Origin: Oscillospiraceae bacterium
GTDB lineage: Bacteria > Bacillota > Clostridia > Oscillospirales > Oscillospiraceae
Direction of reading: 5' to 3'
DNA length: 40,025 nt
Assembly: GCA_016282135.1 (NCBI GenBank)
Contig: JAEEKA010000102.1
Location: 1 to 40,025 of the forward strand
Shown here piece after piece: positions 10,601-17,627 of the stretch (positions are counted from its first letter, which is position 1; every line of letters begins with the position of its first letter). The notes under the pieces are model-generated. The model had not been told where the DNA came from. It saw nothing but the letters and a program-made list of their open reading frames with translations, and did no database searches. Made by a program: the position numbers and the translations under genes.

Positions 10601-11406
10601 ACAGGCTGTACGATTTTGCGTACCTCTTTGAATATGAAATCCCCCTGGAGGGGGAAACGGAGCTCACCCTGCCGGACGACGGCGAGCTGCTCCTCTTCGC
10701 GGCCACAGCTACCGACAAGGCCCGCAGGCCGATGAGCGGTGAGGTCTATGACGACTACGGCGAGGATGACCAGCGTAGCCTGCACCGGCTGACGGTTGTG
10801 GGCTGCGACGGCAGCGGCGTCTATCCCGAAGGAGCCCTGGTGCGCATTTTCGCCCCCACCCTGACCGACGACGCCCTCTTCATGGGATTTGAAAAGAGCG
10901 ACGACATCGTTTCAATAGAAGAAAACCTTGCCGTCGTCCGGGTCGGCCAAAAGAACCTCACCGTGAAGGCACGATACAAGAAGCTGGGCAAGGACCTGGC
11001 CAGAGGCAAACGCTGCCGCGCCAACCACGAGATGAGCCGCCAGGAGAGCGCGGAACACGCCCTGGACGGCAACAGCGACACCAAATGGTGCGGCACCAGA
11101 GACGAAAACGGCGTCTGCACGCTGGTGGTAGACCTGGGCAGGCCAGAGGAAATCTCCTCCTATCTGATCGTTCACGCCGGATCGAGAGAATCGAGACTCT
11201 GGAACACCGTGGACTTTGAGATCCTGACGAAGGTACGGGAGGCGGAGAAATGGTCTCCGGCGGACAGCGTTTCCGACAATCGGGAAAACCTCACCAACCG
11301 TTCCTTCCCCCCGCGCAGGGCCCGCTACGTGATGCTTCGCATCACTCAGCCCTGCCGGGACGGAGACAGCCACGCCAGAATCTACGGGTTTGAAGTCTTC
11401 CGCTGA
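7693..11406 (+). CDS. GH38 alpha-mannosidase with C-terminal discoidin-like domain
   Basis: A 1237-residue retaining glycoside hydrolase acting on alpha-mannosides. Zinc-site residues H14 and D16 lie in NAHLDTQWNW, the predicted nucleophile D127 in FLPDCFGF, and a further zinc histidine (H358) in HQFHDDLTGTS. These are the standard GH38 landmarks. Middle and beta-sandwich domains follow. The last 140 or so residues (RANHEMSRQESAEHALDGNS and TKWCG onward) look like an F5/8 type C (discoidin) carbohydrate-binding fold. There is no signal peptide, so the enzyme should be cytosolic. An upstream in-frame start at 7600 reads through apparently non-coding sequence. ATG 7693 begins exactly at the conserved N-terminus. 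The family norm is about 850-1050 residues, so the C-terminal extension is real added length. Confidence 0.92.
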   Translation: MSKKAKFFAVSNAHLDTQWNWTIVDTIRDCIKNTMDYNFPLFRKYPFYEFNFEGAFRYKLMQEYYPAKYKQVKKYVKEGRWHPVGAAWDAMDVNVPSGEALMRQILIGNNWFEQEFGVISKDIFLPDCFGFRASLPSIEAHMGLMGFSTQKLAWGAGAPLLAPDGRVLPPVPNSELPRLDLGRWIGPDGKGVFVSLQGGNYTYNFDNHNDERPIQTRREIAEAIAHNEKYSGVARRMMYYGTGDYGGAPSDGSARLLQAAADSAGDFDVIAATPTDVYEGLTEEEIAGLPVYQGALLIPHGYGAMTSHTAMKRLNRRNERLADRTERAASAAKYLAGEAYPKKRLNEGWKTFLWHQFHDDLTGTSIASAYRYSHNDELLAANIFAGELQNALSVVERKLDTRGKGQPYVVYNPSAFSRCETVRLPYDGKNGCVYLEGKRLPTAGEKGCVIFRTPLAPASFTVVHVREERHRAASSLKVGSSILENDFLRVRVSRSGEVRSIFDKKLNRELLSAPIAFEIYPDTSTVWPAWEYNFEDLKKRPKQLPREAEIEVIDRRPVYVALKITKKYQESVFETTVTLAEGASALRFDNRVRWYERASNLFVRFPLTAASDTAVFDADPGAVKGGITDSYPYFMHNVHEWADQQDESGSFGVLIANDCKYGMTKQDRNTLSLALIHTPKGSYQPASGQDFQDFGLNLFSYTIQGYGTDRGEALRGAEALNLPVSCVKAETHKGARKSLSFLELEGSGAQLTACKEEEKGSLLILRVKETEGKAQRGLRIKLPLNRVKKVYACDGYERISREMQWDETGFRFDLDAFAVASFALEVEKTLCRGTRDIRIPLPVNEKIFTRRGEKLAAARCALPAELFAETVSANGVSYRLSRGEKDVLKAAGQRITLPEPRKYLRILAAARSDRKPFSFLVGKNTVTFPVAPLNCPVGSIESSVAGTANAVTKDAVAVCYTHTHDENGGDRLYDFAYLFEYEIPLEGETELTLPDDGELLLFAATATDKARRPMSGEVYDDYGEDDQRSLHRLTVVGCDGSGVYPEGALVRIFAPTLTDDALFMGFEKSDDIVSIEENLAVVRVGQKNLTVKARYKKLGKDLARGKRCRANHEMSRQESAEHALDGNSDTKWCGTRDENGVCTLVVDLGRPEEISSYLIVHAGSRESRLWNTVDFEILTKVREAEKWSPADSVSDNRENLTNRSFPPRRARYVMLRITQPCRDGDSHARIYGFEVFR

Positions 11407-11465
11407 AAGGCCCGTCCCCCGGGGAAAGGGAGCCGATTCCTGCCCCATTCACAAGAATCTATCTG

Positions 11466-11507
11466 CAAGCCGCGGCCACTCGGATGATTCCGAGTGGCCG
11501 CGGCTTG
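11466..11507. terminator. Long perfect hairpin between convergent GH38 and sigG genes
   Basis: A perfect 19-bp stem (11466-11484 with 11489-11507) and a 4-base loop TGAT lie between the 3-prime ends of the mannosidase and sigG. Neither strand has a good T-tract after the stem, so this may act as a bidirectional 3-prime end or stabiliser and not as a classical intrinsic terminator. Confidence 0.65.
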
Positions 11508-11514
11508 TGAAACG

Positions 11515-12291
11515 CTATGAGACGATTGCCTTTTTCAGCCGGTTCAGGGCGCCTTTTTCCAGGCGGGAGACCTGGGCCTGGGAGATGCCGATGGCGTTGG
11601 CAACCTCCACCTGGGTTTTGCCGTCGTAGTAGCGCAGAGACAGAATGTGCTTCTCCCGTTCTCCCAGAGCGGCCAGGGCGTCCCGGAGGGCCAACTCCTC
11701 TAGCCAGCGGTCGTCGTTGGCCTTGGGGTCGCTGATCTGATCCATCACCAGCAGGGGATCCCCGCTGTCGCTGTGGACGGGCTCATAGAGGGACACCGGG
11801 GCGGATACCGCGTCCATGGCCTCGCAGACCGCCGCTGTCGGCAGGTCCATGGCCTTGGCCAGCTCCTCCACCGTGGCCTCCCGGCCCAGTTCCACCATGA
11901 GCCGCTCCTTGCACTGCAAGACCCGGTAGGCCGTGTCCCGCACGGAGCGGCTCACACGGATGGGGGAGTTATCCCGCAGATACCTGCGGATCTCCCCGCA
12001 GATCATCGGTACCCCGTAGGTGGAAAATTTCACGTCCAGGTCCGGGTCAAAGTTATTGATTGCCTTCAGAAGGCCGATACAGCCTACCTGAAACAGGTCG
12101 TCCGGGTTTTCGCCCCGGCCGGAAAAGCGCTGGATCACCGACAGCACCAGCCTCAGGTTCCCCTCGATCAGCTTTTGCCGGGCCTCCCGGTCCCCGGCCC
12201 TGCTTCGGCGCAGCAGCGCCTCCGTCTCTCCCGCCTTCAAGGTCCCCAGCTTTGCGGTGTTCACCCCGCAGATTTCTACCTTTCCCTGCAT
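11515..12291 (-). CDS. sigG: Sporulation RNA polymerase sigma factor SigG (forespore, late)
   Basis: A 258-residue sigma-70 family factor that directs late forespore transcription during endospore formation. The N-terminal KVEICGVNTAKLGTLK is specific to SigG. Region 2 reads NLRLVLSVIQRFSGRGEN then DDLFQVGCIGLLKAINNFD, and region 4.2 ends with TQVEVANAIGISQAQVSRLE. Length equals the Bacillus protein (260). ATG at 12291 follows a GGAGG at 12298-12302. Unlike the usual clostridial and Bacillus arrangement, no spoIIGA or sigE lies upstream. The gene stands alone between a mannosidase and a deaminase-like gene. A sigma-G-type promoter lies directly upstream, implying autoregulation. Confidence 0.97.
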   Translation of the reverse strand: MQGKVEICGVNTAKLGTLKAGETEALLRRSRAGDREARQKLIEGNLRLVLSVIQRFSGRGENPDDLFQVGCIGLLKAINNFDPDLDVKFSTYGVPMICGEIRRYLRDNSPIRVSRSVRDTAYRVLQCKERLMVELGREATVEELAKAMDLPTAAVCEAMDAVSAPVSLYEPVHSDSGDPLLVMDQISDPKANDDRWLEELALRDALAALGEREKHILSLRYYDGKTQVEVANAIGISQAQVSRLEKGALNRLKKAIVS

Positions 12292-12321
12292 GCGTTCCTC
12301 CGAGTGTTTGATTTCACCCGG

Positions 12322-12351
12322 TAGTATGTCCCGCCGTTGGAAAAAACATGC
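12322..12351 (-). promoter_or_regulatory. Sigma-G-type promoter of sigG
   Basis: On the minus strand GCATG (12347-12351), an 18-bp spacer, and CATACTA (12322-12328) match the published sigma-G consensus GHATR-N18-CATXHTA at every defined position. Transcription would begin near 12314, giving a leader of about 22 bases with the ribosome site. Sigma-F recognises overlapping sequences, so first activation by sigma-F is also possible. Confidence 0.85.
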
Positions 12352-12401
12352 AGATTGTTTTCCGGCGGGCGGAAGGCGCTTTCCCGTTAGAGAAATTTAT
12401 A

Positions 12402-12430
12402 TTGCCATGGGCTTGTTTTTGTTGTAAAAT
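12402..12430 (+). promoter_or_regulatory. Sigma-A-type promoter of the deaminase-like gene
   Basis: TTGCCA (12402-12407), spacer of 17, TAAAAT (12425-12430). It diverges from the sigG promoter about 50 bp away, and its transcript start near 12437 supports the ATG at 12462 over longer frames. Confidence 0.75.
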
Positions 12431-12461
12431 AGAGCAAAAATCAGGAAAGCGGTTGCGTTTT

Positions 12462-13409
12462 ATGACTTTTGTGGAAGCGATCAAATGCGGGAATCTGGAT
12501 GAAATCCGAAAGGCGCCGAAGGCAGACCTGCACAACCATTTTGTGCTGGGGGGAAACAGGGCGTACATCCTGGGCAAAACGGGATACGCGATAGATCCCA
12601 TCTCCCGGCCCCTGGGGTCCATGGGCGAAATGGACGCCTGGAGCGCCAAATACATTGGCAGCCGGTTTCAAAGCACGGAGGGACGAAGACTGCTGATTGA
12701 AGCGGCCTTTGTCCAGGCCCGAGAAGATGGAGTTAGCGTATTGGAGATCGGCGAAGACGTATGGGGGCTGGGGGAGTACTTCCACAACGATGTTTCGGAG
12801 CTGATCTACGCCTTCCTGGAGGCAAAGGACAGAATTGCCCCGGAAGTGGAATTGCGCCTGCAGATCGGCCTGTCACGGCACTGTCCCATCGATTACCTGG
12901 AGGACTGCCTGAAGCATTTTTGGGGACGCAGGGAGTTTTATTCCATTGATCTGTACGGCGACGAGCTCGCCCAGCCCATTGAGAACTTTATACCCATCTA
13001 TGAGAAGGCTGGGGAAAACGGCCTGGTGCGGAAGGCCCACGTGGGAGAATGGGGAACGGCGGGGGACGTTGTAACTGCCGTCAAAGTACTGGGTCTCGAT
13101 GAAGTGCAGCATGGGATTGCTGCCGCCGGGGACGATGACGCCATCGCTTTTCTTGTGGAAAATCGAGTCAGATTGAACATCACGCCATCCAGCAACGTCC
13201 TGATGGGCCGCGTGTCCGATATGGCGGCGCACCCCATTGCCCGGCTCTTCCGAAAAGGGGTGGATGTAACCGTCAATTCCGACGACGTGCTGATCTTCGA
13301 TTCCGACGTTTCAAAGGAATGTCTGCGGCTGTATCAGTCAGGCTGCTTAACGGCGGAGGAATTGGACGAAATTCGATTAAACGGCTTGAGAGAGCCTGGA
13401 CGGCGCTGA
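12462..13409 (+). CDS. Adenosine deaminase-like amidohydrolase
   Basis: A 315-residue metal-dependent hydrolase of the adenosine/AMP deaminase family. KADLHNHFVLGG gives the first two metal histidines (H24, H26). Further on are KAHVGEWG (family HAGE motif), DEVQHGIAAA, NITPSSNVLMG, and NSDDVLIF (family SDDP/TDDP motif with the metal-binding Asp). The predicted reaction is hydrolytic deamination of adenosine or a related purine. Substrate is uncertain because the N-terminal half is divergent and the Pro of SDDP is Val. The ATG at 12462 follows AGGAAAG, and the in-frame extension to 12348 crosses the promoter. The C-terminus ends abruptly in REPGRR, slightly shorter than typical (about 330-340). 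Confidence 0.8.
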   Translation: MTFVEAIKCGNLDEIRKAPKADLHNHFVLGGNRAYILGKTGYAIDPISRPLGSMGEMDAWSAKYIGSRFQSTEGRRLLIEAAFVQAREDGVSVLEIGEDVWGLGEYFHNDVSELIYAFLEAKDRIAPEVELRLQIGLSRHCPIDYLEDCLKHFWGRREFYSIDLYGDELAQPIENFIPIYEKAGENGLVRKAHVGEWGTAGDVVTAVKVLGLDEVQHGIAAAGDDDAIAFLVENRVRLNITPSSNVLMGRVSDMAAHPIARLFRKGVDVTVNSDDVLIFDSDVSKECLRLYQSGCLTAEELDEIRLNGLREPGRR

Positions 13410-13437
13410 ACCGTTTCCCCGAGTCCATACAAGAAAA

Positions 13438-13470
13438 CCGGGCGAAAGACTGTTGCGGTCTTTCGCCCGG
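13438..13470 (-). terminator. Intrinsic terminator of the DUF1292 gene
   Basis: A 13-bp perfect stem (13438-13450 with 13458-13470, loop TGTTGCG). Read on the minus strand it is followed by TTTTCTTGT, a fair T-tract, 16 bp after the DUF1292 stop. It lies 28 bp after the convergent deaminase gene and may serve both. Confidence 0.85.
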
Positions 13471-13486
13471 GGCAGTTTATCCCGGT

Positions 13487-13744
13487 TTACAGGGGTTCGT
13501 CGCTGAGGCTTTCGAACTCGGCGGCAACCTTTTCAAAGGTCTCCTCGTCGATGTCCTCCAGCTCGAAGTCGTCCTCGGTGGGCTTGTAGCCGTAGAGATA
13601 CACGTCCTCGGAGCCGTCCAGGGCCTCCAGAGCGATGTAATCCTTGCCCTCTACGTCGAAGATTCCCATGATGCCGCAGTCAAATTCTACGCCATCGTCA
13701 AATTCCAGATGAATGATCTGGTCCTCGCTGTACTTGCCTGTCAT
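13487..13744 (-). CDS. DUF1292 (YrzB-like) small acidic protein
   Basis: An 85-residue, strongly acidic cytosolic protein. The core reads IIHLEFDDGVEFDCGIMGIF, then DYIALEAL and DVYLYGYKP, the pattern of the DUF1292 domain common in Firmicutes and usually found near ruvX or alaS. No biochemical function is established for the family. The ATG has a perfect AAGGAGG ribosome site. It lies downstream of mutY on the same strand with a 109-bp gap containing a palindrome, so co-transcription with mutY is uncertain. The acidic C-terminal tail (about residues 57-80) is a common family feature. Confidence 0.88.
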   Translation of the reverse strand: MTGKYSEDQIIHLEFDDGVEFDCGIMGIFDVEGKDYIALEALDGSEDVYLYGYKPTEDDFELEDIDEETFEKVAAEFESLSDEPL

Positions 13745-13811
13745 TGTGATTCCTCCTTTTGGTGTATCGGGACGGCGCGCAGCCGTCTGTTTGTCTTTGT
13801 ATCAGCGACGC

Positions 13812-13833
13812 GGCGGCCTGACCTCAGGCCGCC
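13812..13833 (-). terminator. GC-rich palindrome downstream of mutY
   Basis: A 10-bp palindrome with a two-base centre (13812-13821 and 13824-13833) about 20 bp after the mutY stop. No T-tract follows on either strand, so it is a weak terminator candidate or a processing hairpin. Confidence 0.4.
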
Positions 13834-13853
13834 CCGCGCTGCCCTGCGGCTCC

Positions 13854-14882
13854 CTACGGCCGGAACATCCGGAAGGCCGTGGGCAGGGCGTACTGCTCAT
13901 CCAGAGCAGCCTCGTTTGCCCAAGTGAAGCCCGCGGCCCGCTCCGCGCAGTTTACATAATAACACCGCATTTCCCACTGCACATGGGTGAAAATATGGGT
14001 TCGCTCCAGCTGCTTTTCCAGTCCCCGGGGCCGCAGACCCCAGGCAGCGGCCTGATCCAGAGCTTCCTGGGGCTCCAGCCGGCCGGGGACGTTGGGAAAT
14101 TCCCAGAGACCCGCCAGCAGACCGCTGTTTTTCCGTTTCCGCAGGGCCAGAGCCCCGCCGCAGGAGAGGACGAAAACCGTCAGCCGCTCCGGGCGCCGAG
14201 CCTTTTTCTTCGCCCGGACCGGATAGGCCTGCCAGCTTCCGGCGGCATGGGCCGCACAGAAGGAAGCGGCGGGACAGGTCCCGCATTTGGGCTCCCCGTT
14301 TGGCAGACAGACCGTGGCCCCCAGCTCCATCAGAGCCTGGGTCAGCGTCCCGGCCCCTTTTGCGGGGTAGCGGGCGGCCAGCCGATCCCGCAGCTCCCGC
14401 TTTACGGCGGGCTCGTCGGTGCAGCGGCTGTCGGCACTGAGCCGGGTCAGTACCCGAAGGACGTTGCCGTCCAGGGCGGGGGTGGGCTGATCGAAGCAGA
14501 TGGAGCAGATGGCCCCGGCGGTGTAATCTCCAATGCCGGGCAGGTCCCGTACGGCATGATAGTCCCGGGGAAAGACGCCCCCGTGTTCATTCATAATCAC
14601 CTGGGCGGCCTTTTGCAGGTTTCGCACCCGGGCGTAGTAGCCAAGGCCCTCCCAGAGCTTGTGCAGCAGCTCCGGGTCCGCGGACGCCAGGGCGGGAACG
14701 TCCGGCAGTGCCGCCAGAAAGCGGGCGTAGTAGCCTTTTACCGCCTCCACCCGGGTCTGCTGAAGCATAATCTCCGAAAGCCAGACGTGGTAGGGCTCCC
14801 GGTTCCGCCGCCAGGGCAGGTCCCGCCGGTTGGCCCCGAACCAGTCGGGCAGTATTTCAATCAGCTGCTCCAATGCGTCCAT
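13854..14882 (-). CDS. mutY: A/G-specific adenine DNA glycosylase MutY
   Basis: A 342-residue base-excision repair enzyme removing adenine mispaired with 8-oxoguanine. Catalytic E37 lies in SEIMLQQT, the helix-hairpin-helix is LPGIGDYTAGAI (about 114-125), and the catalytic Asp D138 is in ALDGNVLRV. Four cysteines for the 4Fe-4S cluster are C192, C200, C203 and C209. The first spacing is seven residues where the family standard is six, a small oddity. The C-terminal 110 residues form the MutT-like 8-oxoG recognition domain. ATG at 14882 follows GGAG. Length is normal for the family. Confidence 0.95.
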   Translation of the reverse strand: MDALEQLIEILPDWFGANRRDLPWRRNREPYHVWLSEIMLQQTRVEAVKGYYARFLAALPDVPALASADPELLHKLWEGLGYYARVRNLQKAAQVIMNEHGGVFPRDYHAVRDLPGIGDYTAGAICSICFDQPTPALDGNVLRVLTRLSADSRCTDEPAVKRELRDRLAARYPAKGAGTLTQALMELGATVCLPNGEPKCGTCPAASFCAAHAAGSWQAYPVRAKKKARRPERLTVFVLSCGGALALRKRKNSGLLAGLWEFPNVPGRLEPQEALDQAAAWGLRPRGLEKQLERTHIFTHVQWEMRCYYVNCAERAAGFTWANEAALDEQYALPTAFRMFRP

Positions 14883-14956
14883 GTGCGTCTCCTGCGGTGT
14901 AATGGCTGTGCGGAGGGCAGGGTATCGTTTCCTGACGTTCCCCGTCTCCTATTGGG

Positions 14957-14984
14957 TTCAGAGTCCAGGGTTCAGAGTTCAGGG
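14957..14984. repeat. Period-7 tandem array (TTCAGRG units)
   Basis: Four consecutive 7-bp units: TTCAGAG, TCCAGGG, TTCAGAG, TTCAGGG. It lies between mutY and the MFS gene, and is related to the array at 23894. Confidence 0.85.
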
Positions 14985-15000
14985 CCCGCATCCCCAGTCT

Positions 15001-15049
15001 CCTATTGCCTATTGCCTGATGCCTGATGCCTATTGCCTATTGCCTAATA
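15001..15049. repeat. Period-7 tandem array (CCTATTG units)
   Basis: Seven units of exactly 7 bp: CCTATTG twice, CCTGATG twice, CCTATTG twice, then CCTAATA. The same unit recurs at 36254. Preceding bases TCTCCTATTG are shared between both loci. Confidence 0.9.
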
Positions 15050-15099
15050 TTGTAATACACAAAAAGAATTCTGTCAATTTGAAAAATAATTGATGAAAT

Positions 15100-15128
15100 T
15101 TGTCAAAAAATGTGATATATTATTAAAT
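15100..15128 (+). promoter_or_regulatory. Putative sigma-A promoter of the MFS gene
   Basis: TTGTCA (15100-15105), spacer of 17, TTAAAT (15123-15128), inside an A+T-rich 70 bp that contrasts with the GC-rich surroundings and precedes the MFS start by about 30 bp. Confidence 0.55.
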
Positions 15129-15164
15129 AGAATGGATAGGAATATCCGGGAAGGGGAGACCACC

Positions 15165-16715
15165 ATGAAGCTCAACTACAAGCGTACGGTCTTTGTCGGC
15201 TTTGCTTTTTTCCTGATCTGTGCCTTTTGGCAGGCCTACGATAACACCATTCCACTGATTCTGACCAACAAATTCGGCCTGTCTCAGACGGCTTCCGGCG
15301 TGGTTATGGCGCTGGATAATATTCTGGCTCTGTTCATGCTGCCCCTCTTCGGCGCGATTTCCGACAAGTGCCGCCATCGGCTGGGCCGCAGGACCCCCTT
15401 TATTTTGGTGGGCACGATCGTGGCTGCCGTTGCCTTCGTCGGTCTGACCTTCGCGGACAATATGCAGCTCAAGCAGATCGAAAAGGTCTCCAAGATCGAC
15501 GATCCCGCCGCCCTGACGGAGATCTACATCCAGGAAAAGGACTCTGAGCTCCAGACTCCGGACGGTGACAAGTTCACCCTTTCCACCGCATTTTCTGAGG
15601 CGGAATTCGTTGAGATTCGCAGCCAGATTACCAGTGAGGAAGGGAAAACCATCACCAATCCGAACTACACCAACTACGTGGTCCCCGCCCGGCAGGCCTA
15701 CGCATGGAGCGTGACCAGAGACGGCTCCGCGCCCTTGATTATCTTTATGGTTCTGCTGCTGATGGTCCTGGTCTCTATGGCCACTTTCCGCAGCCCCGCC
15801 GTGGCCTTGATGCCGGACGTGACCATCAAGCCCCTGCGCTCCAAGGCCAACGCCGTCATTAATCTCATGGGCAGCGCCGGCGGTATTCTGGTGTTGGGTC
15901 TGGGCATGGTCTTTGCCACCAGCGCGGTGCGCAACTCGCTGATGAGCTACACCGTATATTTCTCCGTTATTGCGGGCATTATGCTCCTGGCCCTGCTGAT
16001 CTTCAAGTTGAAGGTGAAGGAGCCGAAGTTCGTGGAGGAAATGCAGGCCGAAAGCAAGCGCTATGGCATCGATGAGGGAGAGGCCGACGGCTCCGGCTCC
16101 CGGAAGCTTTCCAGGGAGGAACGGAAATCCCTGGCCTTCCTGCTGGCCTCCATCGTCCTGTGGTTTATGGGTTACAATGCCGTGACTTCCAAGTATTCCG
16201 TCTACGCCAGCAATATTCTGCACAAGGACTACAACCTGACCCTGATTATTGCGCAGGCAGCCGCCATTATCGCCTATCTGCCTGTGGGTATGGTGGCCTC
16301 CAGGGTGGGCCGGAAAAAGACCATCCTGGCGGGCGTTGTGATGCTCACCGCGGCCTTCGCGGTGGCCTGCTTCCTCCGGGAATCCAGCCCCACCATGTTG
16401 ATGAACGCCATGTTCGCCCTGGCGGGCATCGGCTGGGCCACTATCAACGTCAACTCCTTTCCCATGGTGGTGGAGCTCTGCAAGGGCGGCAACGTGGGCA
16501 AGTATACCGGCTTCTACTACACCGCCTCCATGGCGGCCCAGACCGTGACGCCTATGATCTCCGGCTTCTTCATGGATCAGTTTGGCATGACCACGCTCTT
16601 CCCCTACGCCGCCGTGTTTGCGGCCCTGGCCTTTGGAACCATGCTCTTTGTCATGCACGGCGATAACAAACCCGTTGCGAAAAAGGGCCTGGAGGCCCTG
16701 GATGTGGAGGATTGA
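15165..16715 (+). CDS. MFS/GPH-like sugar or polyol transporter with large extracytoplasmic insert
   Basis: A 516-residue integral membrane protein with about 12 predicted membrane helices. DKCRHRLGRRTPFIL after the second helix is the MFS signature loop in the form seen in glycoside-pentoside-hexuronide and SLC45-like carriers. A hydrophilic segment of about 90 residues (from FADNMQLKQ to AYAWSVTRDG, roughly residues 97-188) interrupts the N-terminal half and should lie outside the membrane. ATG at 15165 has AAGGGGAG upstream, and an in-frame ATG further upstream overlaps the promoter. The next gene, a phosphodiesterase, starts 3 bp after the stop, so the pair is co-transcribed. Substrate is unknown; glycerophosphodiesters or their sugars would fit the neighbour, by inference only. 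Confidence 0.8.
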   Translation: MKLNYKRTVFVGFAFFLICAFWQAYDNTIPLILTNKFGLSQTASGVVMALDNILALFMLPLFGAISDKCRHRLGRRTPFILVGTIVAAVAFVGLTFADNMQLKQIEKVSKIDDPAALTEIYIQEKDSELQTPDGDKFTLSTAFSEAEFVEIRSQITSEEGKTITNPNYTNYVVPARQAYAWSVTRDGSAPLIIFMVLLLMVLVSMATFRSPAVALMPDVTIKPLRSKANAVINLMGSAGGILVLGLGMVFATSAVRNSLMSYTVYFSVIAGIMLLALLIFKLKVKEPKFVEEMQAESKRYGIDEGEADGSGSRKLSREERKSLAFLLASIVLWFMGYNAVTSKYSVYASNILHKDYNLTLIIAQAAAIIAYLPVGMVASRVGRKKTILAGVVMLTAAFAVACFLRESSPTMLMNAMFALAGIGWATINVNSFPMVVELCKGGNVGKYTGFYYTASMAAQTVTPMISGFFMDQFGMTTLFPYAAVFAALAFGTMLFVMHGDNKPVAKKGLEALDVED

Positions 16716-16718
16716 CCA

Positions 16719-17558
16719 ATGCTGAAAGTTTTGTTGATTCTGGATCTGATTGCTCTGCTGTTCGTGGGCCTGTTTGTACTCAGCATGAAAGCCAGACGCC
16801 GCTCCGTGAATGGATTCCACGGCAAGCTTGGTACATACTACTATGCCCACCGGGGTCTGCACGCCATCCACGCCGGGATCCCCGAGAATTCCCTCCGGGC
16901 CTTCCGCCTGGCCGCCAACAACGGCTACGCCGCGGAGCTGGACGTGCGCATGAGCCGAGACGGGAACCTGGTGATTATGCACGATGAGAGCCTCAAGCGC
17001 ACCACCGGCGCCAACGCCAGCGTCAGCGCTGTCACTTCTCAGGTGCTGAGTCAGCTTACTCTGGAAAATACCCGGGAAAAGGTGCCTTTCCTGGAGGACG
17101 TGCTGCCGCTCTTTTCCGGCAAGACGGCCCTGCTCATTGAGCTGAAGCCGGAAAACGGCAATCACGGGGAGCTGACCAAGAAGGTCACCGATATGCTGCG
17201 GATGTATCCCGATTTGAACTATATGATCGAGTCCTTCGATCCCAGAGTCCTGCTCTGGTTGAAAAAGCACCGCCCGGACATCATCCGGGGCCAGCTGTCC
17301 GAGAATTTTTTCAAGGACAGGAAGTGCAAGCTCAACTGGTTCATGCGCTTTGCCCTGTCCAACATGATGACAAATATCTTTACCAATCCCGATTTTGTGG
17401 CCTATAAGTACGAGGATCGGGAGGACCTGGGCCCCGGCCTGTGCCGGAAAATCTGGGGTCCCCAGTTCTTCTGGTGGGTGGTTCCCTCCCAGGAAGAGAC
17501 CAACGCCCTGGTTCGGGCGGGCGATAAGATTATTTTTGAGGGATTTGCGGCAAAATAA
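16719..17558 (+). CDS. Membrane-anchored glycerophosphodiester phosphodiesterase (GDPD)
   Basis: A 279-residue TIM-barrel phosphodiesterase releasing glycerol-3-phosphate from glycerophosphodiesters. The first 22 residues form a hydrophobic membrane anchor. Catalytic features are YAHRGLH (H44, R45), E56 in PENSL, E73 and D75 in AELDVRMSRDG, and H88 in MHDESLKRTTG. All match the GDPD family. GGAGG at 16706-16710 serves as ribosome site within the end of the MFS gene. The anchor could place the catalytic domain at either membrane face; a short positive stretch (KARRR) right after the helix suggests a cytoplasmic domain. Confidence 0.9.
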   Translation: MLKVLLILDLIALLFVGLFVLSMKARRRSVNGFHGKLGTYYYAHRGLHAIHAGIPENSLRAFRLAANNGYAAELDVRMSRDGNLVIMHDESLKRTTGANASVSAVTSQVLSQLTLENTREKVPFLEDVLPLFSGKTALLIELKPENGNHGELTKKVTDMLRMYPDLNYMIESFDPRVLLWLKKHRPDIIRGQLSENFFKDRKCKLNWFMRFALSNMMTNIFTNPDFVAYKYEDREDLGPGLCRKIWGPQFFWWVVPSQEETNALVRAGDKIIFEGFAAK

Positions 17559-17566
17559 AAAAACAC

Positions 17567-17594
17567 TTGCAATTTTGCAAAAACCCATTATAAT
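17567..17594 (+). promoter_or_regulatory. Sigma-A promoter of the DUF1858 gene
   Basis: TTGCAA (17567-17572), spacer of 16, perfect TATAAT (17589-17594). A second TTGCAA at 17575-17580 forms a short repeated motif with the first and could be an operator. Confidence 0.8.
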
Positions 17595-17627
17595 GATAGG
17601 CAAATAAACACCAAAGGAGAAATCGCA

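Noticed and set aside
7636-10785. A very long open frame antisense to the GH38 gene, with others antisense to prfC, the binding protein and the importer genes
   Set aside because: GC-rich third positions of the sense genes remove stops on the other strand. The antisense proteins have no recognisable domains and no ribosome sites.
12348-12461. Upstream extension of the deaminase-like gene
   Set aside because: It covers the sigma-A promoter and the sigG -35 region and shows no coding conservation.
14957-15049. Tandem arrays considered as a CRISPR
   Set aside because: Units are 7 bp with no spacers and no cas genes nearby.
15090-15164. Upstream start for the MFS gene
   Set aside because: It would include the promoter. 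The AAGGGGAG ribosome site and hydrophobic start fit ATG 15165.
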